Shown here piece by piece: positions 37,528 to 48,268 of a stretch of 64,000 nt of DNA. This stretch comes from Streptococcus anginosus subsp. whileyi MAS624. Lineage in GTDB: Bacteria > Bacillota > Bacilli > Lactobacillales > Streptococcaceae. The stretch is taken from positions 226,501-290,500 of the forward strand of contig NZ_AP013072.1 of NCBI RefSeq assembly GCF_000478925.1, in the 5' to 3' direction. The translations under genes were made by a program, and so were the position numbers. Position 1 is the stretch's first letter. Each line of letters starts with the position of its first letter. The notes below the pieces were generated by a model. The model ran no database searches. It was not told the origin of the DNA and saw only the letters and a list, made by a program, of their open reading frames with translations.

Positions 37528-38022
37528 ATGGCAACATTGGTGATTATCAGAGGTAATTCTGGTTCAGGAAAAACGAGTTTGGCAAAGAAATTGCAAGAAT
37601 ACTATGGTCGAAAGACGCTGCTCATCTCATAAGATATCGTTCGTCGTGATATGCTGAAAGAAAAGGTCAAGCCGAGCAATCTATCAATCTCTTTGACAGA
37701 AACGATCGCCCGCTATGGCTATGAGCGAGATTTGTTGGTTATCGTTGAAGGTTTTTATGAAACAGATATTTATGGGCAAATGCTAGAAAAATTGCATACT
37801 CTCTTTTATCCAAAAGTTCTGTCTTACTATTATGATTTAACGTTTGAAGAGACAGATCGCCGTCACCAAGCGAGGAACAAGAAAGCAGATTTTAGTCCAG
37901 CTGATATGAAACGTTGGTGGAAAGAATGCGATTTCTTGGGTTGGGAGGAAGCGATATTTACAGATCAGGTTTCGCTGGAAGATGCTTTTCAAAAAATTTC
38001 TAAAAATATCAATTTGTTATAA
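37528..38022 (+). pseudogene. P-loop kinase-like protein, broken by one stop
   Basis: MATLVIIRGNSGSGKTSLAK gives a clear Walker A. A TAA at 37630-37632 follows LLIS, and the frame continues DIVRRDMLKEKVKPSNLSIS to 38022. A CAA-to-TAA change would explain the stop. The family (zeta-toxin/AAA_33-like kinases, about 165 residues) includes small-molecule kinases; the substrate is unknown. It directly abuts the CoA-binding gene. The 372-base remainder from 37651 lacks the P-loop and cannot be functional alone. Confidence 0.75.
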
Positions 38023-38025
38023 AAA

Positions 38026-38058
38026 ATTAAGGTTGATTTAAGTTAACTTGGTTATACT
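38026..38058 (+). promoter_or_regulatory. CiaR-controlled promoter of csRNA A
   Basis: Direct repeat ATTAAG-N5-TTTAAG (38026-38031, 38037-38042), 10 bases, then TATACT (38053-38058). This is the CiaR box layout, NTTAAG-N5-WTTAAG just upstream of the -10, described for streptococcal csRNA genes. Confidence 0.85.
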
Positions 38059-38064
38059 ATGTTT

Positions 38065-38157
38065 ATCAAATGAAGACCTCCCAACTTTATTTGATAGAAA
38101 TCCTAAACTTTTTCATAATAATCTCCCTAATAAAAGTCACCCATTGGTGGCTTTTTT
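38065..38157 (+). ncRNA. CiaR-dependent small RNA (csRNA)
   Basis: About 93 nt. The first hairpin is ATCAAAT (38065-38071) / ATTTGAT (38089-38095), with ACCTCCC (38076-38082), an anti-Shine-Dalgarno sequence, in the loop. A single-stranded linker has a second CTCCC (38123-38127). The terminator is AGTCACC/GGTGGCT followed by six Ts. Size and architecture fit csRNAs, which in pneumococcus bind ribosome sites, including that of comC, and repress translation. Start and end are inferred from the promoter and terminator. Confidence 0.85.
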
Positions 38158-38218
38158 CATGTAAAGTTTGCAATATAACACTTTAGCGGAATCACTTTAC
38201 GAAAAATGGATACAACTC

Positions 38219-38249
38219 AAAAGACCTGAACAGTTTATTCAAGTCTTTT
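38219..38249. terminator. hairpin beyond the DUF975 gene
   Basis: AAAAGAC-CTGAA pairs with TTCAA-GTCTTTT. It is A/T-flanked on both sides and lies downstream of the minus-strand DUF975 stop at 38280. Confidence 0.55.
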
Positions 38250-38279
38250 GTTGGATTGCCAATTGTTTCATGCAAGAAA

Positions 38280-39125
38280 TTAATAAAAAATTGGAGTCTG
38301 ATCTTGTTCCTTTAGCACAGCTTCATAGAAAAGAGTTTGAGCTGTATAAACGTAGGGATAGACATAAATAGATGCGATCCCCAAAGTAATAGCAGTTAGC
38401 AAGTACCAGCCAATAAAAGTTAAATCAAGTACAAATCGCTTGCCTTTATATCCTTTCATCATCTGGCGGCTTGTACGAATAATTTTAAAGGCGCTCTCAT
38501 AGCTCTGGTTTTCTAATGTGTCACAAAGAATAAATTCTACTTGCGAATAAGCGTAATATTGAGGAAGTGCAACAATAATACCGATTACCATCAAAATAAA
38601 ACCGATTAGAATATAAAGTAACAATGTCCCAACAGTTGTTTGAAGTGCAGTATTTTGTGAGAGAGCTTGAGAATTGGGGAGGAGTTTTATGACACTAAAA
38701 CTAGCCAGAATCATCATGCCGCTTCCAATCCAGACGAAAATATTCCACAGAAATAGTAATACACGTTTGAGCAAAAGTGTCATGAAAACAGGACCAATTA
38801 CTTTACTATCAAAAGTCCGAACTGAATCTGTAAAATGCACCTCTTGCCGTTTTCCACGAATGACTTCCAGTAAGGTCCAAAAAGCAGCCGTCAAAAAGAA
38901 AGATACGATAAAACTAATCGCGATTGGGAAAAGAGAACGATTGATTCCGTGGACAATCGTCTTTTGAATGCCATATTGTAAGATATTATTGGAAAAGGTA
39001 TCTGAAGAATAATTGTAAACAACGGAAATAATCGCCGTTAGAATTGGTACTAAAAAGAGTGCGTAGATTCCCTTGGTTTGGCGTTGGATACGACGAGCTT
39101 CTGCTCGCAATTCACTTAAGTTCAT
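38280..39125 (-). CDS. DUF975 integral membrane protein
   Basis: 281 residues; ATG with AGGAGG, and a TATAAT about 25 bases before it on the minus strand. The start MNLSELRAEARRIQRQTKGI is the DUF975 signature. Six hydrophobic segments follow (for example VPILTAIISVVYNY, LFPIAISFIVSFFLTAAFW, LLLYILIGFILMVIGIIVAL). A conserved segment VEFILCDTLENQSYESAFKI lies before the last helices. Function unknown. It is divergent from tgt, as in other streptococci. Confidence 0.87.
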   Translation of the reverse strand: MNLSELRAEARRIQRQTKGIYALFLVPILTAIISVVYNYSSDTFSNNILQYGIQKTIVHGINRSLFPIAISFIVSFFLTAAFWTLLEVIRGKRQEVHFTDSVRTFDSKVIGPVFMTLLLKRVLLFLWNIFVWIGSGMMILASFSVIKLLPNSQALSQNTALQTTVGTLLLYILIGFILMVIGIIVALPQYYAYSQVEFILCDTLENQSYESAFKIIRTSRQMMKGYKGKRFVLDLTFIGWYLLTAITLGIASIYVYPYVYTAQTLFYEAVLKEQDQTPIFY

Positions 39126-39261
39126 ATTTGCCTCCTATATTGAAAAATATTATACCATATGCTTCTAAGAGAAAGAAAAGTTTTTATCTACTTTATCTTT
39201 CTTCCTTTTTTTGATAAAATCATACAGGATGTTGTGAGTCAAATGAACTCACACACTGTAA

Positions 39262-40446
<1,185 letters not shown>

Positions 40447-40473
40447 AGCCGTCGTAAGAGGAAGTAGGTGCTG

Positions 40474-41111
40474 ATGTTTGATGAAAGAAGTTTGCTGCAA
40501 AATATAGAAGCATATCTGTCGAAGGGTAAAAAGGGAACGGTTGCGATTTACGATCATGGTGCTTCTGGAAAATCTACTTTTGCCAAACGTTTAGTAGAAA
40601 GTCTGGGGCGAGAGTGAGTTAATCTGCTGGTGGCTGATCCTTATATATAGACGGGGAATATCGTGACTTGCTGGCGGTTAAAGAGTTTCCAGAGCAAAAA
40701 GTGACAGCCTGTATTCCAGCAGCTCATGAATTGAAGAGTTTGGAACGTGATATAAGAGCCTTGCAATCTGGCTGCGATATAGTGACGATTGACCAGCCTT
40801 GGGCACCAAGTCAGCAACTTTCAGCAGAAAAACCAATTTTAATTGTTGAAGGCATGTCAGTTGCTTTTCTGCCGAAAGAGCTGTTTGATTTGTCTATTTG
40901 TTTTTACACCGATGCAGCAACGGAATTAGAGCGTCGCTTGTCCCGTGATGTAGCAGTACGCAATCGGCAGCCTGAGTGGATTGAGAGAACGCACCAAGCA
41001 CGTCGTGAGCAATACGAGCGTTATTATAGACCTTATCAAGACCTTGCAGATATATTGGTCTGTCAATCGGGAAATACTTTTAAGGTTAAAAATCTCTATT
41101 TTAAAAAATAA
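40474..41111 (+). pseudogene. uridine-kinase-like P-loop protein, stop plus frameshift
   Basis: ATG 40474 gives MFDERSLLQNIEAYLSKGKK, then a P-loop (DHGASGKST). A TGA at 40615-40617 follows LGRE. The same frame continues VNLLVADPYI to about 40645, where one base is missing. From there the frame DGEYRDLLAVKEFPEQKVTA runs to 41111. Intact relatives are kinase/uridine-kinase-like proteins of about 210 residues. It follows tgt by 27 bases. Non-functional as written. Confidence 0.7.
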
Positions 41112-41117
41112 AGTTAC

Positions 41118-41150
41118 GTTAAGCTAGTTTTAAGGTTGAAAAGTTATTCT
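41118..41150 (+). promoter_or_regulatory. CiaR-controlled promoter of csRNA B
   Basis: GTTAAG-N5-TTTAAG (41118-41123, 41129-41134), 10 bases, then TATTCT (41145-41150). Spacing is identical to the csRNA A promoter. Confidence 0.8.
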
Positions 41151-41156
41151 ATATTT

Positions 41157-41219
41157 ATCCTAAAACTTTTCTTTTTCATAATCTCCCAAATGCCACTACA
41201 TCATGTTAGTGGTGTTTTT
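41157..41219 (+). ncRNA. csRNA-like small RNA, short form
   Basis: About 63 nt. It matches the 3' half of csRNA A (CCTAAA-ACTTTT...CATAATCTCCC) with one anti-Shine-Dalgarno TCTCCC (41182-41187). It ends with a terminator CCACTA/TAGTGG plus five Ts. The 5' hairpin with ACCTCCC is absent, so the transcript is shorter than usual csRNAs. The promoter is complete, so I expect it to be made. Ends are inferred. Confidence 0.7.
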
Positions 41220-41291
41220 GTTTGGGAAATGCTCTTTGCGATTGATTGGTTTAGTGTTACAATTAGAACAAATAATCAAGGAGATAAAAAA

Positions 41292-41759
41292 ATGAAATTA
41301 AATTCACTCGATTTTAAAATCGTTGTCTCAGTTATGTTTTGTATTGTAAGTGCCTGGCTCATTCCTTTTTTAGATATTTTACCAGCTAGCTTCGTTTTCT
41401 GCTTTGTTGTGTGTGCAGGAAGAGGGTCTGGCAAGCAAAAAAGTGGATATTATCGGATTTTAGCAACTTTGATAGGTGGTTTAGCGGCTGTTCTTCTGAT
41501 TTACTGTTATCATTTCATCCCAAGTAAGATAACGTTGTTCTGTCTGTTAATGTTAGCTATCCTTGGAACTCTATATGTTAGCAGATTGGTTGCCTTACCT
41601 CCTTTCTTAGCGAGAATTGCAGTTTTAACATTACTGATTGTTGCGATTATGGGAAAAGGAGACTTACTCTACGCAGGAAATCGACTGTTGTCCACAATTT
41701 ATGGTGCTTTTGTTGCTTGGGGTGTTTCAATAGTACCAATAAAGCAAGACAAAAAATAA
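41292..41759 (+). CDS. FUSC-like small membrane protein
   Basis: 155 residues from ATG 41292 (AAGGAG upstream); the frame extends further up through csRNA B but without a start signal. About five hydrophobic helices (VVSVMFCIVSAWLIPFL; ILATLIGGLAAVLLIYCY; ITLFCLLMLAILGTLYV). GNRLLSTIYGAFVAWGVSIV at the end resembles the FUSC/aromatic acid exporter fold. Substrate unknown. It ends at a terminator before the ribosomal operon. Confidence 0.7.
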   Translation: MKLNSLDFKIVVSVMFCIVSAWLIPFLDILPASFVFCFVVCAGRGSGKQKSGYYRILATLIGGLAAVLLIYCYHFIPSKITLFCLLMLAILGTLYVSRLVALPPFLARIAVLTLLIVAIMGKGDLLYAGNRLLSTIYGAFVAWGVSIVPIKQDKK

Positions 41760-41790
41760 TATTCAATACTCATTATTTAGAAAACATGAA

Positions 41791-41823
41791 CAAGAGAAAT
41801 TAGCAAGTTTTCTCTTGCTTTTT
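41791..41823 (+). terminator. terminator before the ribosomal protein operon
   Basis: CAAGAGAAA (41791-41799) pairs with TTTCTCTTG (41809-41817), followed by CTTTTTT. Confidence 0.8.
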
Positions 41824-41906
41824 TATTCTTCGCCGAGCTAAATTCGTTTTTTTGCCTTGCAAAGTCTCTTTTTGTCAAAAAAATCTCAAAAAAATTCTCA
41901 AATCCC

Positions 41907-41935
41907 TTGCAATCAGTAAGGCTTTGTGTTATTCT
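41907..41935 (+). promoter_or_regulatory. promoter of the S10-spc-alpha operon
   Basis: TTGCAA (41907-41912), 17 bases, TATTCT (41930-41935). Transcription would start near 41942. Confidence 0.7.
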
Positions 41936-41941
41936 ATTATG

Positions 41942-42072
41942 GTGCTGTGAAAAACAGTCTGTAGCTTTGATGCAAGAGGTTGCGACACGCTCGGTTGCAT
42001 TGCCACGCAATGGCGTCTCGGTTTTCTTGTGGAGCTAGCCTATTATCTTAAATAGACGAAAAGGAGAAAAAG
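41942..42072 (+). promoter_or_regulatory. structured leader of the S10 operon
   Basis: A 131-base untranslated leader with GC-rich pairing around 41985-42018 (for example GCATTG/CAATGGC with loop CCACG). It precedes rpsJ. Such leaders often carry autoregulatory r-protein binding sites; the ligand here is unknown. The 312-base gap between the FUSC-like gene and rpsJ also holds the terminator and promoter listed separately. Confidence 0.5.
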
Positions 42073-42381
42073 ATGGCAAACAAAAAAATCCGTATCCGTT
42101 TGAAAGCATACGAACATCGTACACTTGATACAGCGGCTGCAAAAATCGTAGAAACTGCTACTCGTACAGGTGCAGAAGTTGCAGGACCAATCCCACTTCC
42201 AACTGAACGCAGCCTCTACACAATCATTCGTGCGACTCACAAATACAAAGATTCTCGCGAACAATTTGAAATGCGTACACACAAACGCTTGATTGACATC
42301 ATCAACCCAACTCAAAAAACAGTTGATGCTTTGATGAAATTGGATCTTCCAAGTGGTGTGAACGTAGAGATTAAACTTTAA
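42073..42381 (+). CDS. rpsJ: 30S ribosomal protein S10
   Basis: 102 residues. First gene of the operon, with an AAAGGAG site. S10 also takes part in antitermination as NusE. The sequence [20 protein letters not shown] and the tRNA-site loop region ([17 protein letters not shown]) are typical. A 205-base gap with predicted hairpins separates it from rplC, unusual within a ribosomal operon. Confidence 0.98.
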   Translation: MANKKIRIRLKAYEHRTLDTAAAKIVETATRTGAEVAGPIPLPTERSLYTIIRATHKYKDSREQFEMRTHKRLIDIINPTQKTVDALMKLDLPSGVNVEIKL

Positions 42382-42586
42382 TCAAATATTAAGAAATCGT
42401 TCAAGTGAAATTGAACACAGGCTGATAGCTGTGCAAAAAAGATAAACTTCCTAGTGTTCATCGAACACGGCGTCAGTTTCCTATTTTTGCCAGGCTCTCT
42501 TAACGCCCTTAATATCTTAATCTTGAGCATAAAAAACGCTCGTTAAAAACTTTTTGAATAATTTATAGAAAAGGAAACATTTTCTC
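42382..42586 (+). other. structured rpsJ-rplC gap
   Basis: 205 bases without an ORF. Pairing includes AATATTAAG near the start with CTTAATAT near 42510, GCAAAAA/TTTTTGC, and a TGTTC-atc-GAACA hairpin (about 42455-42467). It could regulate rplC translation or process the mRNA. Confidence 0.45.
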
Positions 42587-43213
42587 ATGACAAAAGGAAT
42601 CTTAGGGAAAAAAGTGGGAATGACTCAAATCTTCACTGAAGCTGGCGAATTGATCCCTGTAACTGTTGTTGAAGCAACACCAAACGTGGTTCTTCAAGTA
42701 AAAACAGTTGAAACAGATGGTTATAACGCTGTTCAAGTCGGTTTTGACGACCTTCGTGATGTATTGAGCAACAAACCTGCTAAAGGACATGTAGCGAAAG
42801 CTAACACGGCTCCTAAGCGCTTCATTCGTGAATTCAAAAACATTGAAGGCTTAGAGGTCGGTGCAGAAATCACAGTGGATACATTCGAAGCTGGCGATGT
42901 TGTTGATGTAACAGGAACTTCAAAAGGTAAAGGTTTCCAAGGTGTTATCAAACGCCACGGTCAATCACGTGGTCCAATGGCTCACGGTTCTCGTTATCAC
43001 CGTCGTCCTGGTTCTATGGGACCAGTTGCGCCTAACCGTGTTTTCAAAAACAAACACTTGGCAGGACGCATGGGTGGCAACCGTGTAACGATTCAAAACC
43101 TTGAAATCGCACAAGTTGTTCCAGAGAAAAACGTTATCCTCATCAAAGGTAACGTGCCTGGTGCTAAGAAATCTCTTATCACTATCAAGTCAGCAGTTAA
43201 AGCTGGTAAATAA
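42587..43213 (+). CDS. rplC: 50S ribosomal protein L3
   Basis: 208 residues. [20 protein letters not shown] is the family start. The long loop that reaches the peptidyl-transferase region ([20 protein letters not shown]) is complete. The ribosome site AAGGAA is slightly distant (about 11 bases). It is 24 bases before rplD. Confidence 0.98.
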   Translation: MTKGILGKKVGMTQIFTEAGELIPVTVVEATPNVVLQVKTVETDGYNAVQVGFDDLRDVLSNKPAKGHVAKANTAPKRFIREFKNIEGLEVGAEITVDTFEAGDVVDVTGTSKGKGFQGVIKRHGQSRGPMAHGSRYHRRPGSMGPVAPNRVFKNKHLAGRMGGNRVTIQNLEIAQVVPEKNVILIKGNVPGAKKSLITIKSAVKAGK

Positions 43214-43237
43214 TAAAGAAAGGGGAAATCAGTCACA

Positions 43238-43861
43238 ATGGCAAACGTAAAATTATTTGACCAAACTGGTAAAGAAGCTGGTGAAGTAGTTCTTAACGAT
43301 GCAGTATTTGGTATTGAGCCAAATGAATCAGTTGTCTTTGACGTTGTTATCAGTCAACGTGCAAGCCTTCGTCAAGGAACTCACGCTGTTAAAAACCGCT
43401 CTGCAGTATCAGGTGGCGGACGCAAACCATGGCGTCAAAAAGGAACTGGACGTGCGCGTCAAGGTTCTATTCGCTCTCCACAATGGCGTGGTGGTGGTAC
43501 CGTATTTGGTCCAACTCCTCGTTCATATGCCTACAAACTTCCACAAAAAGTTCGTAGATTGGCACTTAAATCAGTTTATTCTGAAAAAGTTGCTGAAAAC
43601 AAATTCGTAGCTGTAGACAGCCTTTCATTTACAGCTCCAAAAACTGCTGAGTTTGCGAAAGTACTTGCTGCGCTTAGCATTGATTCAAAAGTACTTGTAA
43701 TTCTTGAAGAAGGAAATGAATTTGCTGCACTTTCAGCTCGTAACCTTCCAAATGTAAAAGTTGCAACTGCAACAACTGCAAGTGTTCTTGACATCGTAAA
43801 TAGCGACAAACTTCTTGTTACTAAAGAAGCTATCTCTACAATCGAGGAGGTTCTTGCATAA
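43238..43861 (+). CDS. rplD: 50S ribosomal protein L4
   Basis: 207 residues. The tunnel-lining loop [20 protein letters not shown], where macrolide-resistance changes occur in streptococci, has the standard GTGRAR sequence. Its stop codon overlaps the rplW ATG by one base, indicating coupled translation. Confidence 0.98.
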   Translation: MANVKLFDQTGKEAGEVVLNDAVFGIEPNESVVFDVVISQRASLRQGTHAVKNRSAVSGGGRKPWRQKGTGRARQGSIRSPQWRGGGTVFGPTPRSYAYKLPQKVRRLALKSVYSEKVAENKFVAVDSLSFTAPKTAEFAKVLAALSIDSKVLVILEEGNEFAALSARNLPNVKVATATTASVLDIVNSDKLLVTKEAISTIEEVLA

Positions 43862-44157
43862 TGAATTTGTATGACGTAATCAAAAAGCCTATCATCACAG
43901 AAAGCACAATGGCTCTTCTTGAAGAAGGCAAATACGTATTTGAAGTGGACACTCGTGCTCATAAACTTTTGATCAAACAAGCGGTTGAAGCTGCTTTTGA
44001 CGGAGTGAAAGTTGCAAATGTGAACACAATCAATGTAAAACCAAAAGCAAAACGCGTTGGACGTTACACTGGTTTTACAAATAAAACTAAAAAAGCTATC
44101 ATCACTCTTACAGCTGATTCTAAAGCAATCGAGTTGTTCGGTGCTGAAGCAGAATAA
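43861..44157 (+). CDS. rplW: 50S ribosomal protein L23
   Basis: 98 residues. At the tunnel exit, docking site for trigger factor and [23 protein letters not shown] and the extended loop [20 protein letters not shown] are typical. It overlaps rplD by one base and is 17 bases before rplB. Confidence 0.97.
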   Translation: MNLYDVIKKPIITESTMALLEEGKYVFEVDTRAHKLLIKQAVEAAFDGVKVANVNTINVKPKAKRVGRYTGFTNKTKKAIITLTADSKAIELFGAEAE

Positions 44158-44174
44158 TCTAAGGAGGAAATATC

Positions 44175-45008
44175 GTGGGAATCAGAGTTTATAAACCAAC
44201 TACAAATGGTCGCCGTAATATGACTTCTTTGGATTTCGCTGAAATCACAACGAGCACTCCAGAAAAAACTTTGCTTGTTTCTTTGAACAACAAAGCTGGT
44301 CGTAACAACAACGGTCGTATCACTGTTCGTCACCAAGGCGGTGGACACAAACGCCATTACCGTTTGATTGACTTCAAACGTAACAAAGACGGTGTTGAAG
44401 CAGTTGTTAAAACAATCGAATACGATCCAAATCGTTCAGCAAACATCGCTCTTGTACATTACACTGACGGTGTGAAAGCTTACATCATCGCTCCTAAAGG
44501 TCTTGAAGTTGGTCAACGCATCGTTTCTGGACCAGAAGCGGATATTAAAATCGGAAATGCTCTTCCACTTGCTAATATCCCAGTTGGTACATTGATTCAT
44601 AATATTGAATTGAAACCAGGACATGGTGGTGAATTGGTACGTGCTGCTGGAGCTTCTGCCCAAGTATTGGGACAAGAAGGTAAATATGTTCTTGTTCGTT
44701 TGCAATCAGGCGAAGTTCGCATGATTCTTGGAACTTGCCGTGCAACTGTCGGTGTTGTTGGAAATGAACAACATGGACTGGTTAACCTTGGTAAGGCTGG
44801 ACGCAGCCGCTGGAAAGGCATCCGCCCAACAGTCCGCGGTTCTGTAATGAACCCGAACGATCACCCACACGGTGGTGGTGAAGGTAAAGCACCAGTTGGT
44901 CGTAAAGCACCATCTACTCCATGGGGCAAACCTGCTCTTGGACTTAAAACTCGTAACAAGAAAGCTAAATCCGACAAACTTATTATTCGTCGTCGCAACG
45001 AGAAATAG
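44175..45008 (+). CDS. rplB: 50S ribosomal protein L2
   Basis: 277 residues with a GTG start and AAGGAGG site. It has the conserved C-terminal segment near the peptidyl-transferase centre ([20 protein letters not shown], with the key His). A 237-base untranslated gap follows before rpsS. Confidence 0.98.
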   Translation: MGIRVYKPTTNGRRNMTSLDFAEITTSTPEKTLLVSLNNKAGRNNNGRITVRHQGGGHKRHYRLIDFKRNKDGVEAVVKTIEYDPNRSANIALVHYTDGVKAYIIAPKGLEVGQRIVSGPEADIKIGNALPLANIPVGTLIHNIELKPGHGGELVRAAGASAQVLGQEGKYVLVRLQSGEVRMILGTCRATVGVVGNEQHGLVNLGKAGRSRWKGIRPTVRGSVMNPNDHPHGGGEGKAPVGRKAPSTPWGKPALGLKTRNKKAKSDKLIIRRRNEK

Positions 45009-45245
45009 GCGGCTGAGCAGAAGTTTAGCGGTTTAGCTACCAAATTTCATTGCGAAACCTTGGCAAAGTTGATTAGATGTGTAGCAAGGCTGGTAGCTAT
45101 AGCTAACTAGCAATCAACCACTGCCCCTCGTGAGTTGTTACATACTTATAATTAGCGAGCTAACTCGCAAAATTCCGCCAGCTCGGTAGCGCTGATTGTC
45201 AGTGCAAGCCGTTGTGGTACATATTTTAAAGGAGAAAACATAAAA
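45009..45245 (+). other. rplB-rpsS gap, structured
   Basis: 237 bases without an ORF. Repeated 'gctagc/tagcta' motifs and a GCGAG-ctaa-CTCGC hairpin (about 45157-45170) suggest folding. No promoter is obvious. Candidate regulatory or processing region. Confidence 0.4.
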
Positions 45246-45524
45246 ATGGGACGCAGTCTTAAAAAAGGACCTTTCGTCGATGAGCATTTGATGAAAAAAG
45301 TTGAAGCTCAAGCCAACGACGAAAAGAAAAAAGTCATCAAAACTTGGTCACGTCGCTCTACGATTTTCCCAAGTTTCATCGGATATACAATTGCAGTTTA
45401 TGATGGACGTAAACATGTTCCTGTTTACATCCAAGAAGACATGGTAGGGCACAAACTTGGTGAATTTGCACCAACTCGTACTTACAAAGGTCACGCTGCT
45501 GACGACAAGAAAACACGTAGATAA
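45246..45524 (+). CDS. rpsS: 30S ribosomal protein S19
   Basis: 92 residues. [20 protein letters not shown] and the C-terminal [20 protein letters not shown] are standard. In the 30S head, contacts S13. AAAGGAG site 12 bases upstream; rplV follows by 14 bases. Confidence 0.98.
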
Positions 45525-45538
45525 GAGAGGAGAAAAAC

Positions 45539-45883
45539 ATGGCAGAAATTACTTCAGCTAAAGCAATGGCTCGTACAGTGCGCGTTTCACCTCGTAAATC
45601 TCGTCTAGTTCTTGACAATATCCGCGGGAAAGACGTCGCTGACGCAATCGCAATCTTGAAATTCACACCAAACAAAGCTGCTGGCATTATCGAAAAAGTG
45701 TTGAACTCAGCAATCGCTAATGCAGAAAACAACTTTGGTTTGGAAAAAGCAAACTTGGTAGTATCTGAAGCTTACGCAAACGAAGGACCAACAATGAAAC
45801 GTTTCCGTCCACGCGCAAAAGGTTCAGCTTCACCAATCAACAAACGCACTAGCCACATCACAGTGGTCGTTGCAGAAAAATAA
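45539..45883 (+). CDS. rplV: 50S ribosomal protein L22
   Basis: 114 residues. The tunnel-lining beta hairpin ([20 protein letters not shown]), another macrolide-resistance site, is wild-type-like. Early residues [20 protein letters not shown] are conserved. GAGGAG ribosome site; rpsC follows by 12 bases. Confidence 0.98.
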   Translation: MAEITSAKAMARTVRVSPRKSRLVLDNIRGKDVADAIAILKFTPNKAAGIIEKVLNSAIANAENNFGLEKANLVVSEAYANEGPTMKRFRPRAKGSASPINKRTSHITVVVAEK

Positions 45884-45895
45884 GGAGGTAAAATC

Positions 45896-46549
45896 GTGGG
45901 TCAAAAAGTACATCCAATAGGTATGCGTGTCGGTATCATCCGTGACTGGGATGCCAAATGGTATGCTGAAAAAGAATACGCGGATTACCTTCATGAAGAT
46001 CTTGCAATCCGTAAATTCGTTCAAAAAGAATTAGCTGACGCAGCTGTTTCAACTATTGAAATCGAACGCGCAGTAAATAAAGTAAACGTTTCTCTTCACA
46101 CTGCTAAACCAGGTATGGTTATCGGTAAAGGTGGAGCAAACGTTGATGCATTTCGTGCAAAACTTAACAAATTGACTGGTAAACAAGTCCACATCAACAT
46201 CATTGAAATCAAAACACCAGATTTGGATGCTCATCTTGTTGGTGAAGGAATTGCTCGCCAATTAGAACAACGTGTTGCTTTCCGTCGCGCTCAAAAACAA
46301 GCAATCCAACGTACCATGCGTGCGGGAGCTAAAGGAATTAAAACTCAAGTATCTGGCCGCTTGAACGGTGCTGATATCGCTCGTAGTGAAGGGTATTCTG
46401 AAGGAACTGTTCCGCTTCATACGCTTCGTGCAGATATTGATTACGCTTGGGAAGAAGCAGATACTACTTACGGTAAACTTGGTGTTAAAGTCTGGATTTA
46501 CCGTGGAGAAGTTCTTCCAGCTCGTAAAAACACTAAAGGAGGTAAATAA
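45896..46549 (+). CDS. rpsC: 30S ribosomal protein S3
   Basis: 217 residues with a GTG start and AAGGAGG. The KH RNA-binding motif [19 protein letters not shown] lies in the N-terminal half. The C-terminal mRNA-entry (helicase) half ends [11 protein letters not shown]. rplP follows after three bases. Confidence 0.98.
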   Translation: MGQKVHPIGMRVGIIRDWDAKWYAEKEYADYLHEDLAIRKFVQKELADAAVSTIEIERAVNKVNVSLHTAKPGMVIGKGGANVDAFRAKLNKLTGKQVHINIIEIKTPDLDAHLVGEGIARQLEQRVAFRRAQKQAIQRTMRAGAKGIKTQVSGRLNGADIARSEGYSEGTVPLHTLRADIDYAWEEADTTYGKLGVKVWIYRGEVLPARKNTKGGK

Positions 46550-46552
46550 CCA

Positions 46553-46966
46553 ATGTTAGTACCTAAACGTGTTAAACACCGTCGCGAATTTCGTGGTAAA
46601 ATGCGCGGTGAAGCTAAAGGTGGTAAGGAAGTGGCATTTGGAGAATATGGTCTTCAAGCAACTACTAGCCATTGGATCACAAACCGCCAAATCGAAGCTG
46701 CTCGTATCGCTATGACGCGTTACATGAAACGTGGTGGTAAGGTTTGGATTAAAATCTTCCCACACAAATCATACACTGCCAAAGCTATCGGGGTTCGTAT
46801 GGGATCTGGGAAAGGTGCTCCAGAAGGTTGGGTTGCACCAGTTAAACGTGGTAAAGTGATGTTTGAAATCGCTGGTGTGCCTGAGGAAGTTGCTCGCGAA
46901 GCGCTTCGTCTTGCAAGCCACAAATTACCAGTTAAAACAAAATTCGTGAAACGTGAAGCAGAATAA
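46553..46966 (+). CDS. rplP: 50S ribosomal protein L16
   Basis: 137 residues. [20 protein letters not shown] start and [20 protein letters not shown] loop are diagnostic. It contacts tRNA in the A site. The ribosome site (AAAGGAGG) is inside the end of rpsC. Confidence 0.98.
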   Translation: MLVPKRVKHRREFRGKMRGEAKGGKEVAFGEYGLQATTSHWITNRQIEAARIAMTRYMKRGGKVWIKIFPHKSYTAKAIGVRMGSGKGAPEGWVAPVKRGKVMFEIAGVPEEVAREALRLASHKLPVKTKFVKREAE

Positions 46967-46975
46967 GGAGAAGGC

Positions 46976-47182
46976 ATGAAACTTAATGAAGTAAAAGAAT
47001 TTGTTAAAGAACTTCGTGGTCTTTCTCAAGAAGAACTCGCGAAGCGTGAAAGAGAATTGAAGAAAGAATTGTTTGATCTTCGTTTCCAAGCAGCAACAGG
47101 TCAATTAGAACAAACCGCACGCTTGAAAGAAGTGAAAAAGCAAATCGCTCGTATCAAAACTGTTCAATCAGAAATGAAATAA
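46976..47182 (+). CDS. rpmC: 50S ribosomal protein L29
   Basis: 68 residues, two-helix protein at the tunnel exit. [20 protein letters not shown] and [20 protein letters not shown] are conserved. AAGGAGAAG precedes the ATG; rpsQ follows after 27 bases. Confidence 0.96.
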   Translation: MKLNEVKEFVKELRGLSQEELAKRERELKKELFDLRFQAATGQLEQTARLKEVKKQIARIKTVQSEMK

Positions 47183-47209
47183 TAGACTTGGGAAAGGAGA
47201 AATTCTAAA

Positions 47210-47470
47210 ATGGAACGTAATCAACGTAAAACGCTTGTTGGACGCGTCGTTTCTGACAAGATGGATAAAACAATCACAGTTGTAGTTGAAACAAAACGTA
47301 ACCACCCAGTCTATGGTAAGCGTATTAACTACTCTAAAAAATACAAAGCGCATGATGAAAATAACATCGCTAAGGAAGGCGATATTGTTCGTATCATGGA
47401 AACTCGTCCGCTTTCAGCTACAAAACGCTTCCGTCTTGTAGAAGTTGTAGAAGAAGCAGTTATCATCTAA
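47210..47470 (+). CDS. rpsQ: 30S ribosomal protein S17
   Basis: 86 residues, OB-fold protein binding 16S rRNA early in assembly. [20 protein letters not shown] and [20 protein letters not shown] are conserved. GGAAAGGAG site; rplN follows after 25 bases. Confidence 0.97.
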   Translation: MERNQRKTLVGRVVSDKMDKTITVVVETKRNHPVYGKRINYSKKYKAHDENNIAKEGDIVRIMETRPLSATKRFRLVEVVEEAVII

Positions 47471-47495
47471 TCAAACCAGAAAGGAGAAAACTTAA

Positions 47496-47864
47496 ATGAT
47501 TCAAACAGAAACTCGTTTGAAAGTTGCTGACAACAGCGGTGCCCGCGAAATCTTGACAATCAAAGTTCTTGGTGGTTCAAAGCGTAAATTCGCTAGCATT
47601 GGCGATGTCATCGTTGCATCTGTAAAACAAGCTACTCCTGGTGGTGCGGTTAAAAAAGGTGACGTTGTAAAAGCGGTTATCGTTCGTACTAAATCAGGTG
47701 CTCGTCGCAAAGATGGTTCATACATCAAATTTGACGAAAATGCTGCAGTGATTATCCGTGATGATAAAACACCTCGCGGGACACGTATCTTTGGTCCAGT
47801 TGCACGCGAATTGCGTGAAGGTGGATTCATGAAGATCGTCTCACTTGCTCCAGAAGTACTTTAA
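47496..47864 (+). CDS. rplN: 50S ribosomal protein L14
   Basis: 122 residues. [20 protein letters not shown] and [20 protein letters not shown] are diagnostic. It contacts 16S rRNA helix 14 at the subunit bridge. It is followed by a 75-base gap with a hairpin. Confidence 0.98.
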   Translation: MIQTETRLKVADNSGAREILTIKVLGGSKRKFASIGDVIVASVKQATPGGAVKKGDVVKAVIVRTKSGARRKDGSYIKFDENAAVIIRDDKTPRGTRIFGPVARELREGGFMKIVSLAPEVL

Positions 47865-47882
47865 TCAAAAACAAACTAAGTC

Positions 47883-47903
47883 CCCTATCTTTGATAGATA
47901 GGG
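47883..47903 (+). promoter_or_regulatory. hairpin in the rplN-rplX gap
   Basis: CCCTATC (47883-47889) pairs with GATAGGG (47897-47903). No T run follows, so it is more likely a regulatory or mRNA-stability hairpin than a terminator. It marks the S10/spc boundary. Confidence 0.5.
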
Positions 47904-47939
47904 TGCCCGTCAGGGCGTAAGAAATCAAAGGAGAAACCA

Positions 47940-48245
47940 ATGTTTGTAAAAACTGGCGACAAAGTTCGCGTGATTGCTGGTAAAGACAAAGGTGTTGAAG
48001 CCAAAGTCGTTGCCGCACTTCCAAAAGTAAATAAAGTTGTTGTTGAAGGTGTGAACATCATCAAGAAACACCAAAAACCGAATAACGAAAATCCTCAAGG
48101 TGCTATCGTGGAAAAAGAAGCACCAATCCATGTGTCTAATGTTCAAGTGTTGGACAAAAATGGTGTTGCAGGACGTGTTGGCTACAAGTTTGTAGACGGC
48201 AAAAAAGTTCGTTACAATAAAAAATCAGGCGAAGTGCTTGACTAA
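47940..48245 (+). CDS. rplX: 50S ribosomal protein L24
   Basis: 101 residues. KOW motif [20 protein letters not shown] near the N-terminus; initiates 50S assembly. AAAGGAG site. rplE follows after 23 bases. Confidence 0.98.
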   Translation: MFVKTGDKVRVIAGKDKGVEAKVVAALPKVNKVVVEGVNIIKKHQKPNNENPQGAIVEKEAPIHVSNVQVLDKNGVAGRVGYKFVDGKKVRYNKKSGEVLD

Positions 48246-48268
48246 TCACGAAGGAAAGGAGAAGTATA

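Noticed and set aside
38168..38371. 66-codon plus-strand ORF beginning with TTG
   Set aside because: Overlaps the DUF975 gene end on the other strand and starts inside the csRNA/terminator region; no ribosome site.
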